Shown here one piece after another: positions 9,201 through 15,200 of a DNA stretch of 17,781 bases. How positions within the stretch are numbered: position 1 is the stretch's first letter; each line of letters begins with the position of its first letter. A program made the position numbers and the translations under genes. Under the pieces are notes generated by a model. It saw only the letters and a program-made list of their open reading frames with translations, ran no database searches and was not told where the DNA came from. The stretch is taken from the NCBI GenBank assembly GCA_002686195.1, contig NZAS01000092.1:8510-26290 (forward strand), written 5' to 3'. This DNA is from Candidatus Pacearchaeota archaeon. Lineage in GTDB: Archaea > Nanoarchaeota > Nanoarchaeia > Pacearchaeales > GW2011-AR1.

Positions 9201-12200
9201 GGCACTAGATTGGACTTTTGATACTCTAACTGCTTCCACTGTGGCCGGCACTTTTTTTCCTGTAAAAGATGCCAGTTCTGGCTCTGCTGGCCGGCGCGCC
9301 GATCATTGGCTCGGCGGCATAACAGGATATGAACACGCAGGATATGGACAACACTTTACAGCTAGTTCAACTGATATCATAAGCAAAGATCTTTATAACG
9401 CTCTTAAGTTTACTGACCCAGAAGAAGTAGTAGCTTCTACAATGGTTCAGGTATTAAGCGACGATGATATTGTATTTGGGACCTTACAGGCTCCCCCCAC
9501 TTTCTTTCATGCCATAGAAAAGAGCATGTATAATGCGATTTCGGAAGAGATGCTCATTTTCTTTGCTGGTGCTATTGATTTTCATAACCTCATCGGTGAA
9601 CCAGTTAATCGATATCGCGAGAGATATAAGTCATTAGAGAAATTAAGAGAAACTTTTTTCCGCAGAGTTACCACCGTATCGTCTGTTGAAAAATTCATAG
9701 AATATTATAAGTGGTTTGATGATGCTCTTGCGTTGATTGTTGCGCAGTTATTGCCGGCTTCGTCTGAGCTTGTGCCCGATGTAGCCGATGTGATAGAGAG
9801 TCATGTTCTCGAGCGCAACAAGTATAAAACTCCCTTTCCGACTCTAGAATTTGAAGAGCCTGGAGTCGAAGTTGCCGATCTGTTGGGTGTTTCTTATTTG
9901 GTGGAAAGCTGGCCAGATTGGTATAAATTGGCCGAATCTCCACGCGCCACAAACGCACCGGAAGACTTCTGGAAATATAGAGCCCTACGAAACGCATCAG
10001 AAATTTCAGCCAGTGCTCCTGGCGTTAACATACAAAGAGAATATTATAGAGAAACAATTGGCATTGAGAGCGAGGCTAGCGGTAGCAAATTTAGGAATAC
10101 TGACGGTACAAGTTACACAAGGACAAATTATTGGACAAAATATAAGGCGCGCCCCTATGTCTTTAAAGTTGATTTATTAGGAAAACCACCAACAAAAAAA
10201 GCAAGTACCAGGCGCACAACTACGCGTGAAATAAAAGGAGGAACAAACTTTGATCGTCCTGTCCCCCATTTAGGATTTCTTTACAACGCAACGCGTCCAG
10301 CGGGACCTGTTAATAAAGATAATGGAGTTTTTGTTCCTTTAAATGTTTTGCTGGCGCCAATGTCTGAAATAGCCGAGTGGAATGAAATCAAGAGCAATCC
10401 AGCCAACCGGCTCCCCAATAGCAAAGAAAAAAGATATTTCAAAGTATTTTATGGGCCTGACTATCAAAGCGGCTATGGTCCCAACAATGTAAAATCTACA
10501 GTCGCATTTCCGTTTAACATACTCAGTTCAAGTGTGAGCGGCGGCTATAATAAACAAATAGTAGAGAGCGTAGGGGCATCTTTAGAGGTGACTAATTTAC
10601 ATCATGATGTATATGGTCCAGAGATGGAGCGCCCAATGCAGGGACCATTCCCGGAGGCCGTAGTCGGAGGACATCAGTCGCGCCATATTGCCCTTAATAA
10701 AGGTCCCACTCTTGACACATATCTCACACGCCCTGAAGCATGGAAGATTTTATTAGGCACCTGTACAACAATTAATGGAACTGCCGGTGCAATTGGTATT
10801 GCCGGCGCCGACTACCCATGGCCCGAGGCTAACGCCGAAGGACAGAATCCATATCCAATGACAGGCGCCCAAAAAGCAATTTATTATCGGGGATTTACGG
10901 CGAAAAGACCAGTTAATATCCGCAATATTCATTTAACCGGCTCTGCGATTGGAAACTATAGGCAAAATTATGAAGTTGTAAGCACATTTGGCGCCTACTC
11001 TAATCCAAGACAGTTTGTTGAAAATGCGCCTACGCTTCCAACTGAACTCACTCAGACGCCATCCGGCACACAAGGCCGCACCTTTTTGGATATCCGCAGA
11101 GATGCAGAAGGACATTTTCAATTCACACCAGATTATTCCGTTGCTTATCTCAGATCTGCCGGCACCAAAGCCACAACGCCAACGCTAACTGTTACAGATT
11201 ATCCCGGTGGAGGCGCCTCAGGCGATACATTTACCCTCAAGGACACCAACGGCAAATCAGTAACATTTCAAGCCGATGGAACTACGACAACTGCGGATGG
11301 CACCAAAAATGCTGCCGGCAATGTTATTATAGGAACATTTGGAGGCAGCCTCACCCTTGCGGATGTAGCAGGCAGAATAGTCACGGCTATTAATGGTGCT
11401 AATACTACCTACGGCTATATTGCGATTACTGCCACACAAGATGGATCCACAGTTAATTTCACTCTTGCTCAAGATGTTGCAGGAAAGAGCGGTAACATAT
11501 CTATTGATATGTCAGATTGGGATGGATTAGTATCAACAGCTTTCGCCGGCGGAACAGATAGGGCTTTCACTGGTAAATCAGTTATAAGCACGCGCTTCGC
11601 AAACCCTGGCGGCGTAGATACAATGGGCATTGGCTATAAAGATGTGCGGTCCGCAGAATATTCGGTATATAGCGCGTGTAATTTCAGAAATTGGTCAGTT
11701 ATTAGACCATTCCAAAATACAGAATTAAATATGGTGTCGGAAGTTACCGGCGCCGGAACTCCCGGTATCAGAGTCAGCGACATTAATGGTTTAGATTTTG
11801 GTTGGCGAGATCATTTAAAACAGCATTCGGCCCAATTCGGACGAAGTAGTTTTGTTTATCCTCCCGATTCTCAACGCCCTGCTTACACTTTAGCTGATAA
11901 CTTTATGGGCTATAGTTCCACTGATATATATCGTGGAGCATTTACGCTGCAAGGGTGGTGGAGGTTGCAAGATAATGTGTCTGTGACTGGGAGCGTTCCA
12001 GATGCAAGTGGAAAAGGAAGAGGTGGAACATTTGACTCTGGCTCGCACACACGTCCTGGGTATTCGACAACGCTGTATCCATCGCGATACATTCAAAAAG
12101 CTAGTGAAACTTGGTCTACTAGCAGTGCGATGGTTAATATCGGAACTGCGGCAACGTGGGATGATATTATAGGTCCCGATGGTACATCCAAAATGACACT

Positions 12201-15200
12201 ATCTGCTTGGGTTTATAAAACTGGCAATGGGGGTGGCAATTTTGGACGTATTGTTGATTTTAGCGCCGGTGATGTACAATTCTATACTCTTAGCGCAGAC
12301 GCCATTGTCCTCGGTGTTGCCGCGTGGAACGGCACGAATGGTAGCTGGCAAACCGCTGGTGGTGTGTTTTCAAAAAACACCTGGCATCATTTGGTAGTAA
12401 CTTACGATGCTGGATCTGCGTCCAATGATCCTGTGTTTTATGTGGATGGGCAACAAGTTGCCATCTCCACTTCTACTACGCCCACCGGCACTTACGCCAC
12501 TTTCGCTGGTACCGATTGTTATATAGGAAATAGAACAAACGGCGACAGAAACTTTGAAGGACAATTAGCAGATGTAGTAACTTGGAACTCGATTTTAACA
12601 CAAACTGATATAACTGCCATTTATAACGAGAGCAAAACTCCTTATCAAGCTGGACCGGGCGTTATTAATAACCAAAGTCCGAGCATGTATAAGATTAATC
12701 GAAACCCTCTCAAGCGCTTAAAGTTGATAGGCCCCCAAACTGCTCTTTCTGGGGCGCTTGTTAACACGAGTTCGATTAATTTTACCGCTACCGATGGTGC
12801 CTGCTTGGTGCTGTCGGGAGCCTACGACTGGCAAGAGGGATATGAGCTTTTCCATGCTGTCACTTCCAGCGGAATTTCTTATACCACATGGTTCCAACAT
12901 CCCGATGACGCTGTTGCGCGCCAAATGCTTCAAGTTGGTGTTGACGATGACAATGGGCATCCGTCCTTTGGAGTGACGCGAGTGACGGATATGAAGATTC
13001 AAGTGTCGATGGCGACCCAAGATGCCGAGACAGGCGGCACTAACGATCTTGCAGAGTGGACAATGACCAACAGTGATGTATACGAGCCTCATACTTGGAC
13101 TCATCTTGCTGTGACTTGGCAAGCCGATAATGGTTCAGTGGATGCTGGAACACCAATCATTTATATAAATGGCGCCGTACAAGCTCTCACTGTGGATGAT
13201 GCTCCTTCTGCTTATTATCAAGATGATATGGAACCACAATTTGACTTTAAGGATTTTAGTGGTACTCCATATGTGGGCTTCACAGGAGAACAATTTGTTG
13301 TTCTTGGATCCTCCGAAGGAGACACAGGCCGCCCCTTTACAGGCTCGATGGATCAAATTACACTTTGGAAGCGGAAGCTGACGGCTGATGAAGTTGGTGA
13401 AATTTATAATGAAGGTATTCCTTGCAATGTGACAGCTTCGAGTGTGTATACTGACAATCCTAGTTCTCTATTTGATTGGATTCGCTGTGGCGTCGATGCG
13501 GATGTAATTGATTCTGCCAATCCTGGAGTGTTGTCTGCTACCAACAGGATTAATGGGTTTGTTCATAATGGTACCACGGCTTATCTTCCGCTGGCTACAG
13601 AAGGAGACACTAATACGCTTGCTCTTAATACTCTCGATCCAGTACCGACCGGCGGCTGTACAGGGTCGGAAGTGCTTGTAGATGTTTATACAACTTCTTC
13701 GCAGTTTGATAATGCGTATGTACAACATCAAATTCCACGATCAGACCGGCAGTATGCATGGGTTACAGGGGCGATAGTGCGCCCATCTGCAGATTTGAGA
13801 TATTGGGGCACGGCCCCCATCGCTGGACCTTTGGCCGGTTATTATTCGAGTTCCGCAGACGGCTATACTGCTTATTTTAACTTTATGAGCGCCAGCAGTG
13901 TCTTGGGGGCGATTGGTACTGCTTCTCTATACCAGCCAGCAAAACGGCTTAATATATATGTTGTTGATCCTATTGATCTTGCTAGCAATACTTTGGGAAT
14001 AGCTGCCACTCAATCGGTTACAAGTTCATATAATGATACATTATTGGATGTTTATAACATTAAAGATGACTTGAATTTAAGATCTGATTATCTTAATTTG
14101 TTGCTGACGAAACGTCGAAGTGCATTTAAAACACGCAACATACCTCTGATGTCTCCTGTTAAAGATCAAATTTTACAAAAACACGCTCAACAGTCTCAAA
14201 TAACCCTGAAGAGTGGAAAAGGAGCCCTTCAAACTTATGCTTTTAAGCCTGCTTCTATGAGAGGAAGACCAGTATACCTTAACCTGGATGCTAATCAGTT
14301 AAATTCTACTTATTGTTTTACATGGAATAATGAATTACTTTATTGCAGCGATCAAAAACTTAATCAACTTTTGGAGATTAAAGAAGATAAAACAACAATG
14401 TTTGATAAAGCGATTAGTATAGCCAATACGAAAGCAGCTTACGACATCAATTGGATACTCTATTCAGAAATGATGTTCCCCACTCGCATCAAAGAACTTA
14501 CGTCAGGCTCTGCAGAACGACCCAATTATGATAATAGATTTTGGAGAACTACACAAGCACAGAGAATAACAGTGGGCGATACTGTTGGTGAAAACTCTTT
14601 TAACGTTCTTGTTTCTCAAAGCTCTTGGCCATTGGATGCCCCTCTGGACTTTATAACAAGAACGGACGTGCCATCGGTTTCTATTCCTCCTACAGCCCGT
14701 GAATTATGCATCTCTAATACTGCTGGAGAACTTCAAAATACTTATTTTCAAATTATAGACACTGATGGACCTGATAGAGGCGGCCCCGCCACAATTGCGT
14801 TAGCCCCCGGGGGTTTGCTGGCGAGAAAACACACTTTGGCAACTGCGCGCAGCGTAACTTCTCCTACTGGGCGCCCCGTGCTGGCTACAGGAAGTGTTGC
14901 TTATGGAGACTTATCAGCTTCTTATAATCACAGATTAGCGCGCCAATTGTTTGTTGGCGAATCTCAATGGCAAGCTGGACCCCAGGCTGGAATTATTATT
15001 AAAAGTGGTAGCGGGCCCAGTGCTACATCAATATTCGAATCTCATTCTTCGGCTCCTTTTTATTATAATTCATATGCAGACTTTATAGATGAAGTAAGAA
15101 CAGTTGCAAAAGATTATGCCATTATTCCTGAATTTAGAATTAGCGAACACATAGAAGAATATTTGAAATATGGTATTTCTGCCAATAATAAGTTTGATTG

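Noticed and set aside
9293..9300. GGCGCGCC eight-base palindrome, repeated at 10146-10153
   Set aside because: Both copies fall in the giant gene in different codon phases with no shared flanks, so I do not treat them as a functional repeat or recombination site.
9695..10180. Overlapping short reading frames on both strands (100 and 109 codons)
   Set aside because: Both overlap the giant frame in other phases, give low-complexity or biased products and lack start signals.
12718..13122. 134-codon antisense reading frame
   Set aside because: It lies fully opposite the LamG module 4 coding sequence, has unusual composition (many His, Ser, Arg) and no ribosome binding site. It is a shadow of the + strand gene.
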